This document shows positions 48,293 through 59,121 of a stretch of DNA of 64,000 nt, in pieces. Each line of letters starts with the position of its first letter. Position 1 is the stretch's first letter. The DNA comes from Coffea arabica (taxonomy: Eukaryota > Streptophyta > Magnoliopsida > Gentianales > Rubiaceae). The notes under the pieces are model-generated. The model was given only the letters and a program-made list of their open reading frames with translations. It was not told the DNA's origin and did not search any database. Location: the NCBI RefSeq assembly GCF_036785885.1, contig NC_092329.1:8866001-8930000 (forward strand), read 5' to 3'. A program made the translations under genes and the position numbers.

Positions 48293-50883
48293 GGGATAAT
48301 TTCATAAACCTCCCCTGAGATTTTATGAACTATCACCTAGCTCCCTTGAGGTTTTCAAAATCTCACTTAGCACCCCTTGAATTGATATTTTGGTAACATT
48401 GGAAGCCTTCTAACCAAAAGTAATATTAAAAAATTCATGTTTGAGGAGAGAGATTATTTTAGTGCCTTTAATACCCTTAGGCTATAAAAAAACAAACATT
48501 TTACAAACCAAGGAAAAAAAGTACTAAATTGGAACCATCTTAAAAGTGAGGAGATAAAAAATTGGTAAGATTTTATGTTACTGCCAATAATCACTTCTAC
48601 AGTAGGAAAAGATAGTAAAAACAAATATCATTTTTTAAATCATTTCTACAAATAGAACCCTTCATAGCATTGAAGGTAATTAGCATATAAAATAATACAT
48701 TTGAGCAAAAAAAAAAACTTAGTAATAGATGAAATTCAACTTTAATATCATACAAAAAATTTACTCAAAATAGACAGAGTTTTTTTATGGGTGTGAAATA
48801 TGAAAATTTTATTATAGAAAAGGGATAATTTCAGAAACCTCCCCTGAGGTTTCTGACATTTACACTCACCTCCCCTGTGGTTTGAACAATTACACTGACC
48901 TCCCCTGAGGTTACTAATCATTTACAAATTCAGTCCAAATGATTAAAATATTATTTTAGAGAGTGAAATTAGAATTTTGTACCTGATTTGTCATTTGTGC
49001 TACATGTCCAATGAATGACAAAGTATTACAAATTAATTAATAATTAATAAACTTAAGGAGCGTAGTTTATAGGTAAATACATATTACTTATTTAAAGTAC
49101 CAACTCTTTACGGATATTTTACTTTCAAACATTTACTTTATTACAAATATTTATTCTCAAATACAGATTTGTATTTCCTCTCAAATATTTAAATTTTGTT
49201 AAATAAAAAACCTACCAGTTTTTCTTCCGTAGAAATATTAATATAACACTTTTTCAATTTTAGTTATAAATATTTATGTATTTAGCATAAATTAAATGAT
49301 TCAGGATAAAATACTCATAAAGAGCTAATACTTTACTTATGTAATGGATGAAAATCATAAAAAATTAATACTTTATGGGCCATTCCTTTTTTTAAAAAAT
49401 ATTTAATTTATATCAAATAGATAACCTACTGATTTTCTTTTTGTGAGAATATTACTGTAACACTTTTTAATTTTTAATTACAAACGTTAATATATTTATC
49501 ATAAATTAAATATTTGAAAATAAAATATCTGTAAAGAGCGGGTACTTTAAATAGGTTATGTGTATTTGCCTATAAACTACACTCCTTACTTAAATCAATA
49601 AACTACACTCCTTACTTAAATCAATAAACTATACTCCTTACTTTAAAGAGTATAGTTTATAGGCAAATACACATAACCTATTTAAAGTACCGATTCTTTA
49701 CAGATATTTTATTTTCAAATATTTAATTTATGATAAATATATTAACGTTTGTAATTAAAAATTAAAAAGTGTTACAGTAATATTCTTGCAAAAAGAAAAT
49801 CAGTAGGTTATCTATTTAATATAAATTAAATATTTTTTAAAAAAAGAAATGGCCGATAAAGTATTAATTTTTTAAGATTTTCATCCATTACATGAGTAAA
49901 GTATTAGCTCTTTATGAGTATTTTATCCTGAATCATTTAATTTATGTTAAATACATAAATATTTATAACTAAAATTGAAAAAGTGTTATATTAATATTTC
50001 TATGGAAGAAAAATTGGTAGGTTTTGTATTTAAATAAATTAAATATTTGAGAGTAAATACAAATCTGTATTTGAGAATAAATATTTGTAATAAAGTAAAT
50101 GTTTGAAAGTAAAATACTCGTAAAGAGTTGGTATTTTAAATAAGTAATACGTATTTGCCTATAAACTACACTCCTTAAAGTTTATTAATTATTAATTAAT
50201 TTGTAATACTTTGTCATTCATTGGACATGTAGCACAAAGGACAAATCAGGTACAAAATTCTAATTTCACTCTCTAAAACAATATTTTAATCATTTGGACT
50301 AAATTTGTAAAGGATTAGTAACCTCGGGGGAGGTCAGTGTATTTGTTCAAACCACAGGGGAGGTTAGTGTAAATGTCAGAAACCTCAAGGGAGGTTTCTG
50401 AAATTATCCCTATAGAAAAAGTCAGAATTTGAAAAACTATTTGAAGTTTCAATTATTTTATTTCTCTTGCGCTCTACATGAATAGGAATAAAAAAATAGA
50501 TAAATAAATAAAGTTGTGAAATACCAAAAAAGGGAAAAAAATAAAAAGAACCTGCAGCTAGTCTTCTCCAAATGCATTGAATATTTCATTGATCAAATTC
50601 TATATTTAATTGATATTTGCAATTCAATTATACATACATACATATACATACATATATATGTATGTATGTTTGTATAGACATTGTTAAAGAAAAGTAGGAA
50701 GTTTAGAGAAAGAAAAACAAGTTCAGAAAATTTAAATATGAGGGTATTATTGACAATTCATCACCTTTAATATTAGTATACGGCCCTACTATCACTTCAA
50801 GGGTGCTAAGTGAGATTTTGAAAAGTTTAGGGGAGCTAGGTGATACTTCATGAAACCTCAAGGGAGGTTTCTGAAATTATCCC
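48293..50883. mobile_element. Outer Mutator-like foldback element
   Basis: Begins GGGATAATTTCATAAACC and ends with the inverse GGTTTCTGAAATTATCCC. The next bases in from each end, ctagctcccttgagg and gggagctaggtgat, also pair. Flanks ttaatgttg and ttaatattt agree at 7 of 9 bases. It is interrupted by a second member of the family at 48822-50410, leaving about 1.0 kb of its own. Confidence 0.82.
48822..50410. mobile_element. Inner Mutator-like foldback element (1589 bp), near-complete hairpin
   Basis: Ends GGGATAATTTCAGAAACC and its inverse; exact 9-bp duplication TATAGAAAA (48813-48821, 50411-50419). Arms pair from the tips (cacctcccctgtggtttg) through cctataaactacactcc to the centre near 49600-49640, so nearly all of the element can fold. 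A 27-base unit (caataaactacactccttacttaaat) is tandemly repeated near the centre. Non-coding. Confidence 0.9.
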
Positions 50884-52193
50884 TTAATATTTTAGGGGAG
50901 AAAATTGATGAAGCATACCATCATCAGAAGGGGTTTTTGCGAAATCAAGTCATTAACCCCAACAGGAATATATTATTGCTTGCCTATACTATTGATCAAG
51001 TTAGACACAGTTGAAGGTGGAGATGAAGTATTCCGAAATTGGATGGCAGAAATTAAATGTAGAACGCCAAATTACGTGTCAAAAAAACTAATCATATATA
51101 TTTTTTATTTTATTCTGTTAGTATCTACATTAATTGTGTTACATATTTTCCTGCAATCCCTCGGGCTGCTTAGCCTAATATTAATGTGTAGAGCGCCAAG
51201 AATGTCCAGATAATTGTAGCGTAAGCCGGACGTGCACGGACCTGTGTCGGGGGCTCACTTTCCAACAGCTTCTCTAATCTTTGCCTCCAAAATCTTTCTC
51301 GCCTCTCACACCCACAAAACTCTCAGTTCTGTCATTAAGCCCAACAACTACTGCGGTTGTTGGATTTTGTAACAACTACTGCGGTTGTTGGATTTTGTAG
51401 GCCCCAGCCCCACCACCATCCACCTGCTGCCACCCCTCTGATTAATTTTTCTCTTTTTGATCGTCACTAGCTTTTAGTTTTCTAAGGTTCCCATTCCTCA
51501 AAAATACTCTGATTAGACACCCAATCTCACCTGATTTCGCAGCTTTTTTTGGTTCCCATCCTAACTTTGCACTTCGCACAAGCATCTATACATTATTAGT
51601 ATCTAAGGCACGCTAGATGCTAGTGCAATAATAAATAAATATTTAAAATTTTTAAAAAATATTTGTTGAAATTATTTTTTATGAGATTTGGTTTTATATT
51701 TTTATAATACTTACATAAAGAAAATTGACATTTACATAAATAAAATGTACAAACAGACTATTATTTGAAAGCGGATAGTTATAAAAGAAGAGGCAAACGT
51801 AGATATGATGCGGGGTTAGAGAGACAAAAATATATATGATAGTGGGTAGTTATATTTAAAAGGTAATTTAGGAAAATCATAAGATGACAACTTTTTATTT
51901 ATACCGAAAGCCTCCCTACACACAAAGTTAACATCATTTCAGTATTAACTATCTACGCAGGTTTTATTATTGTAAAGATACGAGCAATGATAATTGACGT
52001 AAACATTTTTTTTGTCATATTTTGAACTCTCAATTTTATCTTTATAAAAATTAATTTTTATCCTAATCACCTAATCATATTTTACCATTATAACTACTCA
52101 TAATCATCTTAATTATTGTAACTATCAAATTACTATAATTATAGAAATCAAAGTTCTTCCATAAAAATTTTATATAAATTTTTTGAATATACT
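50884..52193. other. Intergenic DNA upstream of the SHMT gene
   Basis: No gene supported. It holds an exact 28-bp tandem duplication at 51343-51398 (each unit starts aacaactactgcggttgtt) and a mixed (TACA/TATG)n tract is found just outside at 50631-50680. At 52169-52194 lies a 26-base run (ttatataaattttttgaat and on) that recurs at 52246-52271 next to the inverted repeat. Confidence 0.5.
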
Positions 52194-52338
52194 AAGTGCA
52201 CATTCAATGTACTTGTAATTAGAGAATAATTAGAATAAATTAATTTTATATAAATTTTTTGAATATACTATAAAAAATTTATATAAAATTAATTTATTCT
52301 AATTATTCTCTAATTACAAGTACATTGAATGTGCACTT
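52194..52338. repeat. Perfect 67-bp inverted repeat with 11-base loop
   Basis: Left arm 52194-52260 and right arm 52272-52338 are exact reverse complements; the loop is gaatatactat. It ends about 12 bases before a TATA-like box and 186 bases before the SHMT start codon. A direct repeat of 26 bases overlaps the left flank and the loop, which suggests a template-switch origin. Confidence 0.95.
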
Positions 52339-52349
52339 AACACTAGTAC

Positions 52350-52357
52350 TATATAAT
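52350..52357 (+). promoter_or_regulatory. Likely TATA box of the SHMT gene
   Basis: The sequence TATATAAT lies about 170 bases upstream of the SHMT ATG, followed by a C/A-rich leader, a usual spacing for a plant gene. Not proven. Confidence 0.5.
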
Positions 52358-52524
52358 GTCTGTCACATTCTAAAATACCCTTTTTTAAAAAAAATAAAAA
52401 ATAAAAAACCGAGTCTGCCCATTTCACCAACCCCCGGCTCGGTAAAACCCCCCAAGCAAAAATCAATCTGCCATTTCACAATTCGCAGAGGGAAACCAAG
52501 AAAAACGAAGAGGAAAGCCCAGAA

Positions 52525-55500
52525 ATGGCAATGGCGATTGCTCTTCGAAGATTCTGCTCTTCTTCTTCCTCCTCCTCCTCCTCCCTCAGACCTCTCTCCT
52601 CCCGCGTCTCCTCCGTCTATCGGATGGTTCGTTCTCTACACACAACACATAAACACTTGTTTTTCATCATTTATGCATGTAAAACTTCATTATACAGATG
52701 CATCTTAGATGTTTGACAAATTGTTGCCTTTTTTTTGTATTCTTTTTTTCTTTGGATTGATACAGTCTTCTGTGACGAATCAAGCTGTAGGTGAAAAGGA
52801 AAATTCACGTATCACGGTATTGATTGAGTACTTTTTTTTTATTACATTGTGAGGTGAAGTTGTTAGATCTTGGTTTAGTGTATGTATCAATAGCTTAATA
52901 TGTTAATATTTTGTTGGAATTGAATAACAGTGGATAAAACAATTGAATGCACCGCTAGAGGAGATTGATCCAGAAATTGCTGACATCATCGAGCTCGAAA
53001 AAGCCAGGCAATGGAAGGTGATTTATACTTCTAATAACAAAAGCCTTGTTCATTTTACTACTTCTCATTTGTTATTGATCTTAATTAGTCTGTAATAGTG
53101 GAACGATTTAGCACCATTTTTTATATGCACGTTTGTTCTGTTAAAGTTAAATTCAAATCACATGAACTGCCGACTTACCAATGCCGCCTTAAGTTTCATT
53201 TGATATTTTTGTTTTTAATAGAAAAATCAAAATCGAATTTTGGCTTATTTAGATGCTTTTTGTGAAAGTAGGGACTTGAGCTTATACCATCTGAGAACTT
53301 TACGTCGACTTCGGTGATGCAAGCGGTTGGATCGATAATGACGAACAAGTATAGTGAGGGGTACCCTGGTGCTAGATACTATGGAGGAAATGAGTATGTG
53401 GAAAATTGCTTTTGTTTCTTTTTTATTTTCTTAAATTCCTAAGTTGGCTTTCTTTTGGATAGGTAAAAAGACTTTCTTTCACAGAATTGAGTAAGTAATT
53501 ATCATGCATTGGGAGTGTATAAGAGTGGCTTTGTGCACATGAAGGTACATTGACATGGCTGAGAGATTGTGTCAGAAGAGAGCTTTAGAAGCTTTTAATT
53601 TGGAACCTACAAAATGGGGAGGTAAAATGCATTTCTTTCTCGGAATCCTCCTTGGGCATGCCTATTTCTAAATTAAAAATGATGTCTATTTTGAGACATC
53701 TTGCTTGCACATAAATAATATAGCTGAGCACTGGGCTTTTTTCTGGTGATCCAGTTATTCGTTAGATATATTATCATGGGAGTCTGATAGATACCATCTC
53801 AAGTAGATTGCTTTGGTCTTATATCAAGTGGTTTATGTATCTGCTTTTTTTAGTGAATGTTCAGTCATTATCTGGATCACCTGCAAATTTTCAAGTGTAT
53901 ACTGCTCTGCTCAAACCTCATGAAAGGATAATGGCACTTGATCTTCCTCATGGTGGACATCTTTCACATGGTTATCAGGTCATTACATTTTCATGAAATT
54001 TGGAAGTCCAGATTTTGAATCTAGTTTTAGCACTTTGCTCTCTCCACACACTTTTACACCCTTACCCATTTCTTTTGGTTCTTTTGCAGACCGACACAAA
54101 GAAGATATCTGCAGTCTCAATTTTTTTTGAGACAATGCCTTACAGACTGGATGAGAGCACAGGGTATATTGACTATGACCAGGTGATTTCCTTATCTTTC
54201 TGGAAGTTCTTCTGGTCTTGCAGAAATATTTTATACTCAACGGCTTTTAACTCATCACTACAATGGTGACCTTGCTTCCTACTTATTGATTGCCTAGTAC
54301 TCAAAATTCTCGATATAATTGAGACAGGAAGAAACAGTTAATTGTATTTGTTTTGCTTGCATAAATTGGTGCGCTTATGCGTACATATAGTATATTGATT
54401 CTGAAGTTATGGAAGATAAGGCTGTCTGCTATTATGTTACTTTTAGAAACGAATTCCATAGTAATATATCTTGGTTATGTACTCGATTGTTGGCAATTTT
54501 TCCTTGTTATTGATGTTCTGGGTCTTCTACCATGACGAAATACAGTTTTTAAATGTTAGGTGCCTAATATTTGGCCACTGGGAGATATTGTATACATCGA
54601 TTTTGAATTCCAAAAGGATATGTCAATGTTGATTTCATTTACTCCAGATGTGAAACGGCTACTAACCAAACAGTCTCCCTTCCTGAAACCCAGACCCCGG
54701 GCCTCCCTTCCTTCCTCCCTCTCTCTTTCTCTCTCTTTCTCCCATGCTCATCCTTTGCAAACTGACTGTTAAATGAAGCAGAACGAAGAAGGAAGAATTT
54801 TGTAAAAATCATACCATTTGGTGGGGTATTGAAATTTGCTACTCATTTTGAAGCATATTGGTTTTTAAAGGCTGCGCGCCCCCCATCTGCCTATCTCACT
54901 ATATAATTTTTGAACTTTCCATATATAGAAAAGAAATATAGACTAGAAACAACATCTGTTACTCCTGTACCATAATCTCTTTGTCTCTGAAGTTACAATT
55001 TCAATTTTGAAGCGTTCTGCTCTGTTCTTTTCTTAATCTTGTACAACTTTAGTTCCAGAATAACTGATAGAAGTAGTTTTTACTTACTAAAAGTTATGGG
55101 TGAATTTTGTTTCGATCTTTTTCCAAATATTAAGTCTTATGTCTTTCTATTGACAGTGCTTGCTGCGAACGAATTCAAGTTTTTAGTTAGTTTTGCATTT
55201 CTTTTTAATATTGTTCAAACCTGACTATCCAAGCTGATGGTCATCTGGTGCCACCGCAGTTAGAGAAGAGTGCAACACTATTTAGGCCAAAGCTGATTGT
55301 AGCTGGTGCAAGTGCTTATGCACGGCTGTATGATTACCAACGAATTCGCAAGGTACCATGAGTTTAAGATTGCAATCTTACATCAACATTATCATGTATT
55401 TCTGAACTTTTTGAATGTTTTGTAGTCATTTATTAATAGTTGATATGAAATTGATAGGTATGTGACAAGCAAAAGGCTGTGATGTTAGCTGACATGGCAC

Positions 55501-57580
55501 ACATCAGTGGGCTTGTTGCTGCTGGTGTCATCCCATCACCATTCGAATTTGCCGATGTTGTTACAACCACAACACATAAATCACTTCGTGGGCCACGTGG
55601 AGCAATGATTTTCTTCAGAAAGGGGGTAAAAGAGATTAACAAACAAGGACAAGAAGTGAGTTTCTCTTTTCTTCCTTTTTGGGTATATTCTGCATACCAG
55701 AACCTGGGGATTTTTTCTACTAAGAATTTTATCCTGCATCAGCCAGGTGAGGCAGTCCAGAACTACTGGCCTATCTCTCAACTCCTCATAAGAAGTGAAC
55801 TCTAATTGAGAAATAGATATATCAAGAAGTTAAAATGCAGAATCTCATGCATCTTGCTCTGTATCTGAACTGTTTGTTGCATATCCCATTTTGACCATGA
55901 TTTATCCCCAAAGGGAAAATGAAAAATGAAAGGAAATACAAAGCATTTTGATGGCTTAAGGTGGAACTTTGAACTGATGTTTACTGATGATTCCTTTTAA
56001 ATAGTTTTGAGTTCCATCTTTCAGGTGATGTATGACTATGAAGACAAAATCAATCAGGCTGTCTTCCCTGGACTTCAAGGTGGTCCTCACAATCATACAA
56101 TAAGTGCCTTGGCTGTTGCATTGAAACAGGTAGAGTTGTTTGTAGATTTTGCATGATGGTTTCATGGTGGTTTTTGTACTTTTTTTGTATGTGTATTTAC
56201 AATCTTGCTGACAAAATTTTTATTCAAGGCCATGACACCAGAGTACAAGGCATATCAAGAGCAAGTTCTGAGTAATTGCTCAAAGTTTGCAGAGGTAACA
56301 TCAAAATCCATGCTATGACCTTTTTTCCCTTACAATAAAGACTATTTTCTGTTGGAATCCTGAAATCTGGTCTGTTCTCAGGGTAATATTGGCTTAATTT
56401 TGCTGTATTTGATCTAATTAAAAACATTTTATCTTCATCGATGCAGACTCTTTTAGCTAGTGGCTATGAACTTGTATCTGGGGGAACTGATAACCATCTT
56501 GTTTTGGTCAATTTACGGAACAAGGTAAGATATCTTTGTTCTTACTTTAGCCCCCTTATCTATTCCAGTTCGAGATTCTGAATGGAAACTTAAAAGTTAT
56601 TTCCTTCTTTCTGTCTTTTCAGTGGAACATCTTTCTAAAGATGCTTCTTAAGTTTGTTGCTTTGATGTATGTGCCTAAATAAATCTTTTGAAGATACTAA
56701 ACGAAAGCTTCAGATGAGCTGTGGAGAAAAGCTTTTCTGTCGAAGTTGCAGTTTCCTACTATCTTCTTTTGGAACTAAAAGAATAATTCCTGTTCTACTT
56801 TTTGTTTGTCCTTAAAGATAACTTGATTGAGGATAATCATCCTCTGGCGATTCATTTTTGGCTGGAATTCTTTGTGCTGGTCTTCATGGTTCCAATAATC
56901 AACAAAATTTAGCTGCCAAAAACCTGGACTGCTTATACTTCTGGGTCTGAAATTCTCTCTGTGTTTAGTTGCCAAAAACCTGGACGTGCTTATTCTTCTG
57001 GGTCTGAAATTCTCTCTGTAGGGGATTGATGGTTCAAGGGTTGAAAAAGTCCTGGAGTCGGTACACATTGCAGCAAATAAAAATACTGTTCCAGGGGATG
57101 TATCTGCAATGGTGCCCGGGGGCATTAGAATGGGTAGAGCACCCACCTACTGATCATCTTTGCATTGCTCTGTCCAATTGTAACTTATAGTTAACTCTAA
57201 TTTATACGGTGATTTAGGAACCCCTGCTCTCACTTCTAGAGGATTTGCTGAAGAAGATTTCATCGAAGTGGCCAAGTTCTTTGATGCAGCCGTGAAGCTG
57301 GCTCTGAAGATCAAAGCTGAGACTAAAGGTTTTAAAGCTTGTTCAACGTTACTCTGATTCATCTTTTTTGAGATCCTTTGGAGCTTAATAAGCTGGCTGG
57401 GTGTTCAAATAGCTCTATCTTTGCTTTTGTTCAGGTACAAAATTGAAGGACTTTGTGGCAACAATGAAGGATGCTAACTTACAATCTGAGATTACTAAGC
57501 TACGGCATGAGGTTGAAGAGTATGCCAAACAATTTCCAACAATTGGGTTCGAGAAAGAAACAATGAAATACAAGGACTGA
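52525..57580 (+). CDS. SHM1: Serine hydroxymethyltransferase, mitochondrial
   Basis: Fifteen exons, all GT-AG and in frame: 52525-52626, 52766-52816, 52931-53017, 53272-53393, 53545-53621, 53854-53978, 54090-54182, 55260-55352, 55458-55655, 56025-56129, 56229-56294, 56447-56524, 57022-57133, 57218-57328, 57435-57580. They encode 521 residues (Arabidopsis SHM1 517). The enzyme converts serine and tetrahydrofolate to glycine and 5,10-methylene-THF, working with glycine decarboxylase in photorespiration. The N-terminus [14 protein letters not shown] is a Ser/Arg-rich mitochondrial presequence. [44 protein letters not shown] and the PLP-lysine motif [13 protein letters not shown] are all intact, as are GGPHNHT and [11 protein letters not shown]. 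Intron 7 (1077 bases) is the longest. A perfect inverted repeat lies just upstream of the promoter. The mitochondrial isoform is inferred from the presequence and length. Confidence 0.97.
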
Positions 57581-59121
57581 ACAAGGTTCCCCACATTGTA
57601 AGGTAAATCTGCAGCTTGTTGACTGCGGATCAAATGCTAACATTGTTGTCATAATGTCTTCATTGATTTCTAAGTAAGAAATAGATAGTAGGACCATAAT
57701 CTTCGTAGTTGATTACTTAAACCATTGATTTTTCCCATTAAATTGGGTCATTGCAGCACAATCCCCTTTGGAAACTGTCTTTTTGACTATTGTGTTGCTA
57801 ATGTTTTAGGTTCTACTTCTATGTAGAGATTAATATTACACGTCTACCGCAATATATGTGTGAAATTAAATGCTGGCACTTGTGGAATTTACCGGTTGAT
57901 TTGTAAATGAAATACCTTCACATCCTTTAACGCTTGCATTCATTTTGCTCCACAGTTGTTGATGGTGTTAAATGGGAGCCGCTGGGAGGAGTTGATTGCT
58001 TAAGCTGTATATGATTTAGAAGGCTTCTTCTCGGGTATTCATCTGCAAGAGGCGGGCCAATTTGACACGGGATTACATCATTACTAAAATTTGTATAAAA
58101 CATTTTAATCCCTAGCAATGTATGAAACTTTCAAGTTTCAAGAACATTTGGGATCAAAACCTTTCTTGAACACGAGAGAATAGTTAAAATGCCCTGCGTG
58201 GTAGTGGACTGTGTGACACTTTCTGAACCCTTCTTCTTAGATAATCTATCTAATCTGCAGTTAGAGCTTGGGGCGTGAATTTAGATGAGGCTGTACAATC
58301 AAATCATAGAGTGTGTTTGGATTGAGATAATTTGAAACAAAATAATTTACTTCATAAATCTCAATTACCTTTTTATCTTCTCAATCACTTTTTTATTTCA
58401 CACACATCACATCACAAAAAGTGCTATAATAATTATCTCAAATAAATCATCCAAATAAACTCTTATCCAAACAAAAATTATCTTTTCAATTGAAGTGGAA
58501 AAATATAACCATGTGCACTTTCATAAACCTTTTCTATTGAAGGCAGCAAATCAAACAACAAAAACTACTTTCTCATTGAACGCAGCAAAATAGGTATAAT
58601 CAAAGTGGGGGAGTCTACATTTCTTTCTAGTATCGTATTTACGAGTGAAATTTGCGGTTGAAAGGTGAAAGAAATATTATTGATCCTTAGATTAAATATT
58701 GTTAAATATTTAAAATTTAAATTATTATTTTTAGTAAGAAATACAAGCTTAGGGGATGATATCAAGAGGGATCATAGAGTTTTTTAAACAAAATACCGGG
58801 ACGCAGGAGACAAATGTCGTTTCCCTCCAAACTTCAGCCGACCAATCAAACCCAACCACATCATGACTGCATTTCCCGATGGGCCCAGATGACTTGGCAA
58901 GAAGGTCAACGAACTCCTCCATTTGGCATTTGTATGTATGATTCTATCCTGTGATTCAAGGAAAATTCAATCCCGTCCAAACACACAAAAAATACGAGAT
59001 AACGTACTTCCATTTCTCAGACACCCCTAAAGAATACTGCTCAAGGAATAACCAAACACGAAATTCAGCTACACAATAAAGGGATTTAAATCACTTTTCG
59101 GGCTTCAGACTATTCAAATTG
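57581..59121. other. SHMT 3' flank and PPR gene promoter
   Basis: SHMT 3' UTR first, then a TTTGGATTG-type MITE at 58312-58460 (gtgtttggattgagat .. catcacatcacaaaaag .. aaataaatcatccaaat) that matches 7772-7934. No other gene. The PPR leader is probably within 58900-59121. Confidence 0.6.

Noticed and set aside
50905..51213. A 102-codon open frame upstream of SHMT
   Set aside because: No family resemblance; the hydrophobic end comes from AT-rich composition.
55433..57633. Minus-strand open frames across SHMT
   Set aside because: Antisense to well-defined SHMT exons.
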